Source: Paenisporosarcina quisquiliarum_A (GTDB lineage Bacteria > Bacillota > Bacilli > Bacillales_A > Planococcaceae). Taken from it: a DNA stretch of 64,000 bases. The position numbers and the translations under genes were made by a program. The DNA is taken from contig NZ_JBHZRU010000001.1 in the NCBI RefSeq assembly GCF_043641925.1, forward strand, positions 62,001 through 126,000. The letters run 5' to 3'. The notes beneath the pieces are model-generated. The model was not told the origin of the DNA. It made no database searches and saw only the letters and a list, made by a program, of their open reading frames with translations. Shown here in pieces: positions 25,499-34,143 of this stretch; the stretch's first letter is position 1, and each line of letters begins with the position of its first letter.

Positions 25499-26284
25499 AT
25501 GGTGCGGACAAAAGTAGAAATTTGCGGTGTAGATACGTCAACGCTTCCGGTACTTTCAAACGAAGTTATGACACAAACGTTTATAAGATTTCAAAGCGGA
25601 GACATGGCTGCAAGAGAAGAACTAGTAATGGGTAACTTACGATTAGTACTTAGTTTGGTTCAGCGCTTTGCATATCGTGGTGAACAAGCGGATGATTTAT
25701 TTCAAGTTGGATGCATCGGACTGATCAAGTCCATAGAAAATTTTGATTTGAAGCATAATGTACGATTTTCAACCTACGCAGTGCCTATGATTATTGGTGA
25801 GATACGACGACATTTACGCGATCACCACCCAGTTCGTGTGTCTCGTTCTTTGCGAGATATTGCTTATAAATCAATGAAAGCAAAGGAACAGTTTGTTGTA
25901 GAAAACTTACATGAGCCAACCATGCAACAGTTGTCAGAGATGACTGATATCCCACATGAAGATATTTTATTTGCACTTGATGCAATACAAGAACCAATCT
26001 CACTTCAAGAACCCATTTACCATGATGGTGGTGATCCGGTTTATATGTTGGATCAATTGAAGGATGAGCATGTTTCAGAAGAGCAATGGTCGACGTATGT
26101 TTTCATGAAAGAAAGCATTAGCAAGCTGGATTTACGTCAACAAAAAATCTTAAGTAAACGATATTATTATGGAGAAACACAAACTGAAATTGCTAAAGAA
26201 TTAGGCATTTCCCAGGCCCAAATTTCACGATTGGAAAAACATGCAATTAGCATAATCCAGGAACAATATCATCAAGAATCCTAA
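25499..26284 (+). CDS. sigG: RNA polymerase sporulation sigma factor SigG
   Basis: Late forespore sigma factor of 261 residues. The N-terminus MVRTKVEICGVDTSTLPVL matches SigG, including the conserved segment bound by anti-sigma factors. Region 2 (GNLRLVLSLVQRFAYRGE, DLFQVGCIGLIKSIENFD), region 3 and region 4 (TQTEIAKELGISQAQISRLEK) are complete. The ATG at 25499 is seven bases after GGAGG; GTG 25496 is a less favoured alternative. It lies 94 bases after sigE. Confidence 0.97.
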   Translation: MVRTKVEICGVDTSTLPVLSNEVMTQTFIRFQSGDMAAREELVMGNLRLVLSLVQRFAYRGEQADDLFQVGCIGLIKSIENFDLKHNVRFSTYAVPMIIGEIRRHLRDHHPVRVSRSLRDIAYKSMKAKEQFVVENLHEPTMQQLSEMTDIPHEDILFALDAIQEPISLQEPIYHDGGDPVYMLDQLKDEHVSEEQWSTYVFMKESISKLDLRQQKILSKRYYYGETQTEIAKELGISQAQISRLEKHAISIIQEQYHQES

Positions 26285-26286
26285 AT

Positions 26287-26332
26287 AACAAAAAAGCTTT
26301 CGTTCCTTAATCGGAATGAAAGCTTTTTTAAA
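26287..26332 (+). terminator. Terminator after sigG
   Basis: AAAAAAGCTTTC-G-TTCC pairs with GGAA-T-GAAAGCTTTTTT around TTAATC. Bidirectional in form. Confidence 0.9.
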
Positions 26333-26440
26333 GGATAGGATTTCATAAATCCAAATATGAACACAACCTATGATTTAAACAGTGGATAAAATAATAAATG
26401 ACATAATAAATTTGATTAATTTAACTTGAAAATAAAGAAG
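26333..26440. other. AT-rich spacer, start of an 800-base gene-free region
   Basis: From the sigG terminator to ylmC (26333-27087) there is no credible gene. The region holds one family A element (26441-26609), one family B element (26837-26995) and AT-rich filler (26333-26440, 26610-26836, 26996-27075). In B. subtilis ylmA lies about here. The filler shows only a weak TTAATTTTA/TAAAATTAA inverted pair at 26748-26772. Confidence 0.6.
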
Positions 26441-26609
26441 GTGGTCGGCTATTTCTTTCGCTTTCCGCGGACGAAACGCTAGCCTCCTCGGTTGTTTAAA
26501 ACCAATGCTCCTGCGGTTACTCGTCGCAAACGAATTGTGCACAATTCGTTGCCTGTGGGGTCTACCATATTTCGTTTTTCCGCAGGAGTCTACAGAAATA
26601 TCCGACCAC
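26441..26609. repeat. Dispersed palindromic element, family A (copy 2)
   Basis: Element of 169 bases, opposite orientation to copy 1, with ends GTGGTCGGCTATTTCT and AGAAATATCCGACCAC. It shares TTTCGCTTTCCGCGG, GCCTCCTC, GGGGTCTA and CCGCAGGAGTC with copy 1 in reverse complement. An extra perfect 22-base palindrome at 26529-26550 (half-site AACGAATTGTG) lies in its middle, next to TCGTCGCAAA. Confidence 0.8.
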
Positions 26610-26836
26610 TTTCTAATAAAACAGGTTGCGTGTCCTTCTAATAATAGCGATGAAGAGATGTACAAAATTTATTGTTTTAGACAAGTAATTACCTAATAGT
26701 TAACATCTTACAACTTTCAAATTAGTTTTTGATCCGCCTGTAAAATCTTAATTTTAGAGGTTGTAAAATTAAATCTCTATATCTTTTTATGAGAAAAGCC
26801 ATGCATGATTAGAATTATATTTTAAAATGACTTTAG

Positions 26837-26995
26837 TTGATTGGAATGGAGGCGGCGACTCCGAGGGGAATAGCAGGTGGTTTGTGCACCGAAAGTGAAG
26901 CGGCAGGTGCATGAGCTTTAGACCCTGGACTGAGCTTCGCGAGGTAAGCGGCTAAAGCCATGCCCCCGGAACGCGTCCGCCGCAATGGAAATCAA
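26837..26995. repeat. Dispersed palindromic element, family B (copy 1)
   Basis: Element of 159 bases with ends TTGATTGGAATGG and AATGGAAATCAA, followed inward by GGCGGCGACTCCG and, at the other end, CGGAACGCGTCCGCCGC. The core GACCCTGGACTGAGC is flanked by GCTTTAG and CTAAAGC, a second hairpin. Copies are at 46864-46991 (reverse) and 62435-62560. This copy carries about 30 extra bases (GTTTGTGCACCGAAAG region) missing from the others. Confidence 0.8.
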
Positions 26996-27087
26996 CAAGA
27001 TATTTACATAAAGAACCATAAAGAGTGAAAATCAAAGATGTGTATTTCTAATAAACGTTTCATAAGCTATATGAGGAGGGATAAAGG

Positions 27088-27324
27088 ATGAAATTCACTG
27101 AAATACAAGAAAAGGAATTTATTGATGCTGGTAATGGGAAAATGCTTGGGTTTGTAAGTGATGCCAAAATCTCAAAGGAAAATGGAATGATTGAAGCTTT
27201 TTTAGTCGCTCAACCTAAAAAGATGCTGGATCTCTTTTCAAGTGACTCTTCCACCATAACAATTGCTATACAAGATATCCATGTTGTTGGAAAAGACGTT
27301 GTACTAGTGAAACGAGGTAACTAG
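27088..27324 (+). CDS. ylmC: PRC-barrel sporulation protein, YlmC/YmxH family
   Basis: Small cytoplasmic beta-barrel protein of 78 residues with the opening MKFTEIQEKEFIDAGNGKMLGFVSDAKI typical of the YlmC/YmxH PRC-barrel family found in spore formers. ATG 27088 follows GAGGAGGG. Its location after sigG matches B. subtilis ylmC. The role is not established; family members are conserved with sporulation. Confidence 0.85.
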   Translation: MKFTEIQEKEFIDAGNGKMLGFVSDAKISKENGMIEAFLVAQPKKMLDLFSSDSSTITIAIQDIHVVGKDVVLVKRGN

Positions 27325-27340
27325 GAACAGCGATAAAACG

Positions 27341-27369
27341 TTGAATAATCAATGTTTGATTGGTACAAT
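27341..27369 (+). promoter_or_regulatory. Sigma-A promoter of ylmE-sepF-ylmG
   Basis: TTGAAT at 27341-27346, 17-base spacer, TACAAT at 27364-27369. The ylmE start is 45 bases downstream. ylmD, which lies between ylmC and ylmE in B. subtilis, is absent. Confidence 0.55.
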
Positions 27370-27413
27370 AAAGAAATAATGTACACGTCGAAACAAGTTG
27401 GGATTTAATATAT

Positions 27414-28103
27414 ATGGAAATTACGCAAAACTACCAAGAAATTCAACAACGTATTCAGCAAGCGTGCAAACGCTCGAATCGAAAAGATTCAGAGGTACAC
27501 ATTGTCGCTGTAACAAAATCTGTATCACTTGAGCGAACAAAAGAAGCTTTACATGCGGGGTTAATCCATCTAGGAGAAAATCGACCTGAAGGTTTACTTT
27601 TAAAGACTGAACATATTCAGTCTGATGCTAAATGGCATTATATCGGGTCTTTACAAACTAGAAAAGTAAAGCAAGTTATTGATACTATTGATTTTCTTCA
27701 TTCGTTGGACAGGTTAAGTTTGGCAGAAGAAATTCAAAAACGTGCCAATAAACCAATCGATTGCTTCGTACAAGTCAATGTTTCAGGAGAAGAAGCAAAA
27801 CATGGCATTGAACTAGACTTACTTGAAGATTTCATTTTATCTTTACAACCTTTTGATAAAATAAAGGTAATTGGATTAATGACCATGGCTCCAAATACAG
27901 AAGATGAACAAGTGTTAAGGTCGGTATTCTCTAAATTGAAATCTGCGCAGCAAAAGATTGCTGAAGCTCAGTATGATTTTGCACCATGTACAGAATTATC
28001 TATGGGAATGTCCAATGACTTTGAAATTGCTATTGAAGAAGGCGCAACCTTTGTACGAATTGGAACCGCACTAGTTGGGGATGAAAGAGGGGACAAATCA
28101 TGA
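27414..28103 (+). CDS. ylmE: YggS family pyridoxal phosphate homeostasis protein
   Basis: PLP-binding alanine racemase-fold protein of 229 residues; the YggS/PLPBP family buffers pyridoxal phosphate and affects amino-acid and keto-acid balance. The PLP lysine is in VAVTKSVS (about residue 35); other markers are LGENRPE, WHYIGSLQTRK, VNVSGEEAKHGI and ELSMGMSNDFEIAI. The start ATG 27414 has only a weak ribosome site (TTGGGAT). It overlaps sepF by four bases (ATGA). Confidence 0.92.
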   Translation: MEITQNYQEIQQRIQQACKRSNRKDSEVHIVAVTKSVSLERTKEALHAGLIHLGENRPEGLLLKTEHIQSDAKWHYIGSLQTRKVKQVIDTIDFLHSLDRLSLAEEIQKRANKPIDCFVQVNVSGEEAKHGIELDLLEDFILSLQPFDKIKVIGLMTMAPNTEDEQVLRSVFSKLKSAQQKIAEAQYDFAPCTELSMGMSNDFEIAIEEGATFVRIGTALVGDERGDKS

Positions 28104-28576
28104 GCATGAAGAATAAAATTAAAAACTTTTTTTATCTAGATGAATATGAAGATGATGCACCTGTAGAGCGTGAACGTCGTTCAGAACCTCAAGCTTCACC
28201 AGTTGCTCAGCAACAACAACCTTCAATGAAAAAATCAATGAAAGAAAGACGTGTCGCTCCCATGGACTCATCGATTCCAAATGTAGTTAGTTTGCAGAAT
28301 CTCCAAAAATCTTCAAAAGTTATTTTAGTAGAACCAAGAGTGTATGCAGAAGCACAAGACATTTCTGAGCACTTAAAAAACAAACGTGCTGTAGTTGTTA
28401 ATTTACAAAGAATTGACAAAGATCAAGGAATCAGAATTGTGGATTTCCTAAGTGGTACCGTGTATGCTTTAGGCGGAGATATTCAACGCATCGGAACGGA
28501 TATCTTTTTATGTGCACCAGATACAGTGGAAGTAGCAGGAGCGATTTCCGATTATTATTACGATGACTTACAATAG
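28100..28576 (+). CDS. sepF: Cell division protein SepF
   Basis: Divisome protein of 158 residues that bundles FtsZ and binds the membrane through its N-terminal amphipathic helix (MSMKNKIKNFFYLDEYE). A basic, Gln-rich linker (about 25-55) precedes the globular domain (about 60-150) with LVEPRVYAEAQDISEHL, VVVNLQRID, RIVDFLSGTVYALGGDIQRIG. The start overlaps ylmE. Works with ftsA and ftsZ elsewhere in the window. Confidence 0.96.
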   Translation: MSMKNKIKNFFYLDEYEDDAPVERERRSEPQASPVAQQQQPSMKKSMKERRVAPMDSSIPNVVSLQNLQKSSKVILVEPRVYAEAQDISEHLKNKRAVVVNLQRIDKDQGIRIVDFLSGTVYALGGDIQRIGTDIFLCAPDTVEVAGAISDYYYDDLQ

Positions 28577-28596
28577 CAGAGGTGTATTTAGTTAAT

Positions 28597-28857
28597 ATGG
28601 ACTTAATTCTTTATGTAATTTCTCAAGTTATCTTTTTATATTCAGTATTTCTCATTATCTATATCTTTATGTCTTGGGTACCTAGTACAAGAGAAACTGC
28701 AATCGGTCGTTTTTTAGAGAGAATTTGCGAGCCTTATCTTGAGCCTTTTCGCAAGATCATTCCTCCATTTGGTATGATTGATATTTCTCCTATTGTTGCG
28801 ATTTTAGTTTTAAATTTAGCACGTAGTGGAATAAATACATTAATGATTAATTTTTAA
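28597..28857 (+). CDS. ylmG: YggT family membrane protein YlmG
   Basis: Membrane protein of 86 residues with two helices (about 5-28 and 62-82) joined by the family's hallmark loop FMSWVPSTRETAIGRFLERICEPYLEPFRKIIPP. ATG 28597 is chosen; an in-frame GTG at 28582 overlaps the only good ribosome site (GAGGTG 28579-28584), though that leaves a rather long 12-base spacing. The sepF-ylmG linkage is widely conserved; the protein's function in bacteria is unclear. Confidence 0.9.
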   Translation: MDLILYVISQVIFLYSVFLIIYIFMSWVPSTRETAIGRFLERICEPYLEPFRKIIPPFGMIDISPIVAILVLNLARSGINTLMINF

Positions 28858-28863
28858 CGAATT

Positions 28864-28888
28864 GCCTCACTGACGTGGGGCTTTTTTA
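28864..28888 (+). terminator. Terminator after ylmG
   Basis: GCCTCAC and GTGGGGC pair around TGAC with one mismatch, then six T. The following gap to ylmH (28889-29106) is AT-rich with an isolated TTGACA at 29047 lacking a good -10. Confidence 0.8.
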
Positions 28889-29106
28889 TACGAATAAAAC
28901 ATACAAACTACAATCAGTAATGTATTTATAAATTAGTGTGGTTTTATAAAAAAATCCTGACGATTTGAATTTAGAAAAACGTGTAATAATAGTAATGACA
29001 AGTAAAAATAAATAAACTTGTATCTACTAATTAGTCAATCAATCTTTTGACACGAATCTTTTATTTAAAACATCTCATGTTTTAATCCTGGAAAGGGAGA
29101 ACGGAA

Positions 29107-29895
29107 ATGGAACAAATATTTCAGCATTTTAGAAAAGAAGAGCAGTCATTTATTGAGCAGGTAGGTGGATGGATCCGTGAAACGGAAGACCGCTACGCAC
29201 CAAAGCTGACGGACTTTTTAGATCCACGAGAACAATTTATTGTCCAAGCTATTGCCGGGCAAAATGAGGAAATTGTGACACATTCATATAGCAAATTTGA
29301 GGATGCTGAACGTAAGCGTATGTTGATTTCGCCCTCTTATTTTGTTCCTACTGATCAAGACTTCTCAGTAACAATGTTTGAAATAAGTTATCCATCTAAG
29401 TTTGTAACGTTAGAACATCCGGATGTGTTGGGTACATTGATGTCTCTTGGATTAGACCGTTCAAAATTTGGTGATATCCGAGTGGATGGCGAGCGAATTG
29501 AATTTGCCGTGGTTTCTGAAGTTGCTGATTTTGTACGTTTAAATATTACTTCCATTGGAAAATCCAAGGTACAAGTTCAAGAACTTCCAGAAGAACATCT
29601 TTTCTTACTCAATACGGAAACGTGGGTAGAAGAATCACATACCGTGAGTTCAATGAGATTAGATACGATTATTGCATCATTATTTAATATATCAAGACAA
29701 AAAGCATCTACTTTCATACATGGTGGAAAAGTGAAAGTAAATTGGGTCGTTCGAGATCAACCAGCTTTTGAATTACATGAATCTGATTTAATTTCGATTC
29801 GAGGTTTTGGTCGTATTCGGTTAGGAATGATTGAAGGAAGAACAAAGAAAGACAAGATTCGACTTCAAGTTGGTCGAATGGAGCCGAAATCATAA
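29107..29895 (+). CDS. ylmH: YlmH family RNA-binding S4 domain protein
   Basis: RNA-binding protein of 262 residues. The N-terminal two thirds is the YlmH-specific domain (FLDPREQFIVQAI, HPDVLGTLMSLGLDRSKFGDI), followed by an S4 domain from about residue 180 (SSMRLDTIIASLFNISRQKASTFIHGGKVKVNW). In B. subtilis YlmH can act on stalled 50S subunits in ribosome quality control alongside RqcH, which is encoded at 47.6 kb here. Start follows AAAGGGAGA. Confidence 0.93.
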   Translation: MEQIFQHFRKEEQSFIEQVGGWIRETEDRYAPKLTDFLDPREQFIVQAIAGQNEEIVTHSYSKFEDAERKRMLISPSYFVPTDQDFSVTMFEISYPSKFVTLEHPDVLGTLMSLGLDRSKFGDIRVDGERIEFAVVSEVADFVRLNITSIGKSKVQVQELPEEHLFLLNTETWVEESHTVSSMRLDTIIASLFNISRQKASTFIHGGKVKVNWVVRDQPAFELHESDLISIRGFGRIRLGMIEGRTKKDKIRLQVGRMEPKS

Positions 29896-29920
29896 GAAAT
29901 ATTAAAGAAAATTCGAATTA

Positions 29921-29952
29921 TTGATGTAAACCTTTCTAATGAAAGGTATAAT
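29921..29952 (+). promoter_or_regulatory. divIVA promoter region with embedded palindrome
   Basis: A perfect -10 TATAAT is at 29947-29952; TTGATG at 29921-29926 would need a 20-base spacer, so the -35 is uncertain. The spacer contains the inverted repeat ACCTTTC-TAAT-GAAAGGT, a possible operator or 5' hairpin. The divIVA start is 41 bases downstream. Confidence 0.45.
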
Positions 29953-29992
29953 AGTTTGAAACAACGCTAGTTTTAAAGGGGAGATCGAGAAG

Positions 29993-30502
29993 ATGCCATT
30001 ATCACCATTGGATATACATAACAAGGAATTCGGAAAAGGATTCCGTGGGTACAATGAAGATGAAGTGAATGAATTTTTAGATCAAATTATTAAAGATTTT
30101 GAACTTCTATTAAAAGAGAAAAAAGAATTAGAAGAAAAGTTAAAGTCATCTAGTGAACGTGTTGGTCATTTCACTACGATTGAATCTACATTACAAAAAT
30201 CAATTGTGATTGCACAAGAGGCTGCTGAAGAAGTTCGTCGCAATTCTCAAAAAGAAGCGAAGCTAATTGTAAAAGAAGCTGAAAAAAATGCAGATCGAAT
30301 TGTGAATGAAGCATTGACGAAAGCTAGACGTATCGCTTTAGAGATAGAAGAACTTAAGAAACAATCAAAAGTATTCCGCAATCGCTTCAAAATGTTAGTT
30401 GAAGCTCAGTTAGATTTAATCAATACAGATGATTGGGATCATTTAATGCAATATGAAGTGGACACATCTGAACTAGAGCGAATCGAAACAACTGAAGATT
30501 AG
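29993..30502 (+). CDS. divIVA: Septum site/cell pole protein DivIVA
   Basis: Coiled-coil scaffold of 169 residues that binds curved membrane at poles and septa and places the Min system and, in sporulation, the chromosome anchor. The N-terminal lipid-binding domain MPLSPLDIHNKEFGKGFRGYNEDEVNEFLDQI is fully typical; two coiled coils (about 28-60 and 80-145) follow. ATG 29993 lies after GGGGAGA. Confidence 0.97.
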   Translation: MPLSPLDIHNKEFGKGFRGYNEDEVNEFLDQIIKDFELLLKEKKELEEKLKSSSERVGHFTTIESTLQKSIVIAQEAAEEVRRNSQKEAKLIVKEAEKNADRIVNEALTKARRIALEIEELKKQSKVFRNRFKMLVEAQLDLINTDDWDHLMQYEVDTSELERIETTED

Positions 30503-30509
30503 AGTTTGC

Positions 30510-30538
30510 TTGACGATTGTAGTTACTTTCCATATAAT
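30510..30538 (+). promoter_or_regulatory. Sigma-A promoter of ileS
   Basis: TTGACG (30510-30515), 17-base spacer, TATAAT (30533-30538): eleven of twelve consensus positions. Transcription would begin near 30545 and run through the T-box leader. Confidence 0.8.
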
Positions 30539-30559
30539 AGCTACATATTGATATTAAAT

Positions 30560-30796
30560 ACGTTGAAAGAGACAGTATTTTGTGCGCTCAGAAAAGCGAT
30601 TCGAGGACGGTGGAAGCTCGAACAAGTAGCAATCAAATGAAAATCACTCTTGAGTAAAACCACTGAACGATTGATTGTAAGTGGTTTCGGCTTCACACCG
30701 TTAATGTGATCTAAGATGGCAACTTCATTGTTGCAATTAGGGTGGTACCGCGAGTTAAACTTCTCGTCCCTTCATGGGATGAGGAGTTTTTTTATT
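30560..30796 (+). promoter_or_regulatory. T-box riboswitch leader of ileS
   Basis: The T-box core AGGGTGGTACCGCG, which pairs with the uncharged tRNA acceptor end, is at about 30739-30752, followed by a terminator stem of CTTCTCGTCCC with GGGATGAGGAG and TTTTTTT (about 30761-30796). The upstream 170 bases can form the long stem I; ATC triplets for isoleucine occur near 30632, but I could not place the specifier loop with certainty. Low charged tRNA-Ile should permit read-through into ileS. Confidence 0.92.
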
Positions 30797-30813
30797 TTGA
30801 GGAGGTTATATTG

Positions 30814-33576
30814 ATGGAATACAAAGACACGTTATTAATGCCGAAAACCGATTTTCCAATGCGTGGAGGATTGCCAACACGTGAACCAGTCATGCAGCAA
30901 ACTTGGAATGATATGAATTTATATGAAAAAGTGCTTAATCGTACAAAAGGACGTCCGACGTTTATTTTGCATGATGGACCTCCGTATGCGAATGGTGATT
31001 TACACATGGGTCATGCGTTAAATAAAGTCTTGAAGGATATGATTGTTCGTCATAAATCGATGACTGGCTACCATGCACCGTATGTTCCGGGTTGGGATAC
31101 TCATGGTTTACCAATCGAGCAAGCCCTTGCTAATAAGGGAGTAAATCGCAAAGAAATGACATTAGCTGAATTCCGTAAGTTGTGTGAGAAATACGCTTAT
31201 GAGCAAATTGATACTCAGCGTGAACAATTTAAGCGTCTAGGTGTGCAAGGTGATTGGGAAAATCCTTATATCACGTTAAAACCCGCTTATGAATCACGTC
31301 AAATCGAAGTGTTTGGTGAGATGGCTCGTAAAGGCTATATCTATAAAGGGTTAAAACCTGTTTATTGGTCACCATCAAGTGAATCAGCTTTAGCTGAAGC
31401 AGAAATCGAATATCAAGATAAAAAATCTCCATCCATTTACGTGAGCTTTGATGTGACTGAAGGTAAAGGAGTTGTCGCAGAAGGTACGAAAATTATCATT
31501 TGGACAACAACTCCTTGGACGATTCCAGCAAACTTAGGGATCTCAGTAAACCCTGAATTTGATTATGTAATTGTAGATGTAGAAGGTACACATTATTTAA
31601 TTGCGAAAGACTTATTAGAGTCTGTTGCTACAGCACTAGAGTGGGCGTCTTATGAAGTGATTCAAACGGTTAAAGGTGAACAAATGGACCGTATGGTTGC
31701 TAAACATCCACTTTATGATCGTGATTCTTTAGTGATGTTGGGTGATCATGTTACGAACGAAGGCGGAACGGGCTGCGTTCATACTGCTCCTGGTCACGGA
31801 GAAGAAGATTTCCAAGTAGGAAGAGCATATGGACTTGACGTACTTTCTCCAATTGATGATCGTGGTGTATTAACTGCAGAAGCGCCAGGATTTGAAGGGT
31901 TATTTTATGATAAAGCGAATAAAGTCATTACTGAGGCACTAGATGCTGCAGGTGCACTAGAAAAATTAACGTTCTTCACACATTCAGCACCACATGACTG
32001 GCGTACAAAGAAACCTGTAATTTTCCGTGCAACTGCACAATGGTTTGCTTCAATCGAAGCATTCCGTGGAGAATTACTTCAAGCGATTAAAGATACGTCA
32101 TTCACACCAGCTTGGGGCGAAACTCGTCTATTCAACATGGTACGTGATCGTGGGGATTGGTGTATTTCTCGCCAACGTGTTTGGGGCGTTCCAATTCCAG
32201 TATTCTACGCGGAAGATGGCGAACCAATTTTAACAGAAGAAACGATTGCTCATGTGTCTAAAATCTTCCGTGAACATGGCTCGACAGTTTGGTTTGAGCG
32301 CGAAGCGAAAGAATTATTACCTGAAGGATTTACTCATCCAGGCAGTCCAAATGGTCGTTTCGTTAAAGAAACTGACATCATGGACGTTTGGTTCGATTCC
32401 GGATCATCTCATCAAGCAGTTCTTGATGAAAGAGATGATTTAGTTTATCCTGCTGATTTGTATTTGGAAGGATCTGACCAGTATCGTGGATGGTTTAATT
32501 CATCATTAACTACGAGTGTTGCGATCAATGGTCATGCACCTTATAAAGGTTTGTTAAGTCATGGATTCACTTTAGATGGCGAAGGCCGTAAAATGAGTAA
32601 ATCAATTGGGAATGTAATTGATCCTGCAAAAGTTATGAATCAATTAGGTGCAGATATTCTTCGATTATGGGTCGCTTCTGTCGATTACACAGCGGATGTT
32701 CGAGTTTCAGATTCAAACTTTAAACAAGTTGCGGAAGTTTATCGTAAAATCAGAAATACCTTCCGATACCTACACGGAAATGTATCTGACTTTAATCCAC
32801 AAACAGACCGTGTAGCTTACGAAGACTTACGTGAAGTAGATCAATACATGTTCATGAAGCTTCAAGATTTGATTGATACCGTTCGTAAATCATATGACAA
32901 ATATGATTTCGCAAGTGTTTATCATGCAGTAAATAATTTTGTTTCATCAGACTTGAGCTCATTCTATTTAGATATTGCAAAAGATGTGGTTTATATCGAA
33001 GGTACAGACCAATTACATCGTCGTGCGATGCAAACGGTTATGTACGATACATTACTTGCTTTATTGAAATTAACGACGCCAATTTTGCCACATACAACAG
33101 ACGAATTATGGGTATTCTTGACTCAGGAAACAGAAGAAAGTGTTCAGTTAACTGACTTCCCAGAAGCTACTACTCATGCATCATTCGCAGAATTACGTAC
33201 GAAGTATCAACAATTGATGCTTGTGCGCGACGATGTATTAAAGGCATTAGAGGAAGCACGAAATGCGAAAGTTATTGGTAAATCTTTAGAAGCTAAAGTC
33301 ATTGTGTATGTGAAGAAAGAATTACTAGAAGCTTTTGATACAGATAAGGTAGATTTCGCACAATTCTTTATTGTGTCTGAATTTACTCTTGCTGGTTTAA
33401 CTGAAGAAGCTCCAGCAGATGCATTAAAATTAGATGTAGCTTCAGTTGTGGTTACTAAAGCACAAGGTGAAAAGTGTGAACGTTGCTGGACGATTTCATC
33501 TAAAGTAGGCGAAAATGACAAGCATCCAACATTGTGTCCACGTTGTGCGGATGTTGTAGAAAAATATTACGTGTAA
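30814..33576 (+). CDS. ileS: Isoleucyl-tRNA synthetase
   Basis: Class I synthetase of 920 residues. The HIGH motif appears as HMGH (64-67) and KMSKS as GRKMSKSIGN near residue 595. The editing domain (CP1) holds TTTPWTIPANL and GTGCVHTAPGHGEEDF; a C-terminal zinc ribbon CERCW...CPRC closes the protein. This is the bacterial ileS1-type architecture with zinc tail. ATG 30814 follows GAGGAGG; the frame open from 30742 lies within the T-box and is not translated. Confidence 0.98.
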   Translation: MEYKDTLLMPKTDFPMRGGLPTREPVMQQTWNDMNLYEKVLNRTKGRPTFILHDGPPYANGDLHMGHALNKVLKDMIVRHKSMTGYHAPYVPGWDTHGLPIEQALANKGVNRKEMTLAEFRKLCEKYAYEQIDTQREQFKRLGVQGDWENPYITLKPAYESRQIEVFGEMARKGYIYKGLKPVYWSPSSESALAEAEIEYQDKKSPSIYVSFDVTEGKGVVAEGTKIIIWTTTPWTIPANLGISVNPEFDYVIVDVEGTHYLIAKDLLESVATALEWASYEVIQTVKGEQMDRMVAKHPLYDRDSLVMLGDHVTNEGGTGCVHTAPGHGEEDFQVGRAYGLDVLSPIDDRGVLTAEAPGFEGLFYDKANKVITEALDAAGALEKLTFFTHSAPHDWRTKKPVIFRATAQWFASIEAFRGELLQAIKDTSFTPAWGETRLFNMVRDRGDWCISRQRVWGVPIPVFYAEDGEPILTEETIAHVSKIFREHGSTVWFEREAKELLPEGFTHPGSPNGRFVKETDIMDVWFDSGSSHQAVLDERDDLVYPADLYLEGSDQYRGWFNSSLTTSVAINGHAPYKGLLSHGFTLDGEGRKMSKSIGNVIDPAKVMNQLGADILRLWVASVDYTADVRVSDSNFKQVAEVYRKIRNTFRYLHGNVSDFNPQTDRVAYEDLREVDQYMFMKLQDLIDTVRKSYDKYDFASVYHAVNNFVSSDLSSFYLDIAKDVVYIEGTDQLHRRAMQTVMYDTLLALLKLTTPILPHTTDELWVFLTQETEESVQLTDFPEATTHASFAELRTKYQQLMLVRDDVLKALEEARNAKVIGKSLEAKVIVYVKKELLEAFDTDKVDFAQFFIVSEFTLAGLTEEAPADALKLDVASVVVTKAQGEKCERCWTISSKVGENDKHPTLCPRCADVVEKYYV

Positions 33577-33582
33577 GAATCG

Positions 33583-33612
33583 GAGCTGTCCAAACGGGCA
33601 GCTCTTTCTGTC
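33583..33612 (+). terminator. Terminator after ileS
   Basis: GAGCTGTCC (33583-33591) pairs with GGGCAGCTC (33596-33604) around AAAC, followed by a T-rich tail interrupted by C and G. Probably partial. Confidence 0.7.
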
Positions 33613-33666
33613 TGTTCGTGTTTTGTGGTAAACTAGCTAAGATACTTATCTAACGGAGGAACATTC

Positions 33667-34143
33667 GTGTACATTTATTATTTAGTTGCAGTTATCATAG
33701 TGGCATTAGATCAGTGGACCAAATGGTTAGTTGTGAACAACATGGAGCTAGGAGAACGAATTCCTTTATTGGATCCTACGTTTGCCTTATTATCACATCG
33801 TAATCGTGGAGCCGCTTGGGGCATGCTTGAAGGACAAATATGGTTGTTTTCAATCGTAACCGTTATTGTGATTGCGGGAATCCTTTATTACTTCCACAAA
33901 GAAGCAAAGGGAAAGCCATTATTTCAATTAAGTTTAATGATTTTACTTGGTGGAGCTATCGGAAACTTTATCGATCGATTATATCTAGGAGAAGTTGTTG
34001 ATTTTATAGATGTGTTAATTCCTATCATTAACTATGATTTCCCGATTTTTAACATTGCAGATGCTGCTTTAACAATAGGTGTAGTAATGGTGATGATTGT
34101 ATTATTTTTAGAAGAAAAAAGAGAAAAGAAAACAGGTGAGTAA
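33667..34143 (+). CDS. lspA: Lipoprotein signal peptidase
   Basis: Signal peptidase II of 158 residues with four membrane helices; it removes signal peptides of diacylated prolipoproteins. Conserved stretches are ALDQWTKWLV, HRNRGAAWGM, GGAIGNFIDRLYLGEVVDFIDV (first catalytic Asp) and FPIFNIADAALTIG (second Asp). Start GTG 33667 follows CGGAGGA. It is followed without a gap by the pseudouridine synthase gene, as in B. subtilis. Confidence 0.96.
   Translation: MYIYYLVAVIIVALDQWTKWLVVNNMELGERIPLLDPTFALLSHRNRGAAWGMLEGQIWLFSIVTVIVIAGILYYFHKEAKGKPLFQLSLMILLGGAIGNFIDRLYLGEVVDFIDVLIPIINYDFPIFNIADAALTIGVVMVMIVLFLEEKREKKTGE

Noticed and set aside
26375..26696. Overlapping 96- and 63-codon frames on opposite strands
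   Set aside because: Both are readings of family A copy 2; palindromic repeats readily give open frames on both strands.
30742..30813. N-terminal extension of ileS by 24 residues
   Set aside because: The extension would translate the T-box core and terminator; the correct start follows GAGGAGG at 30814.
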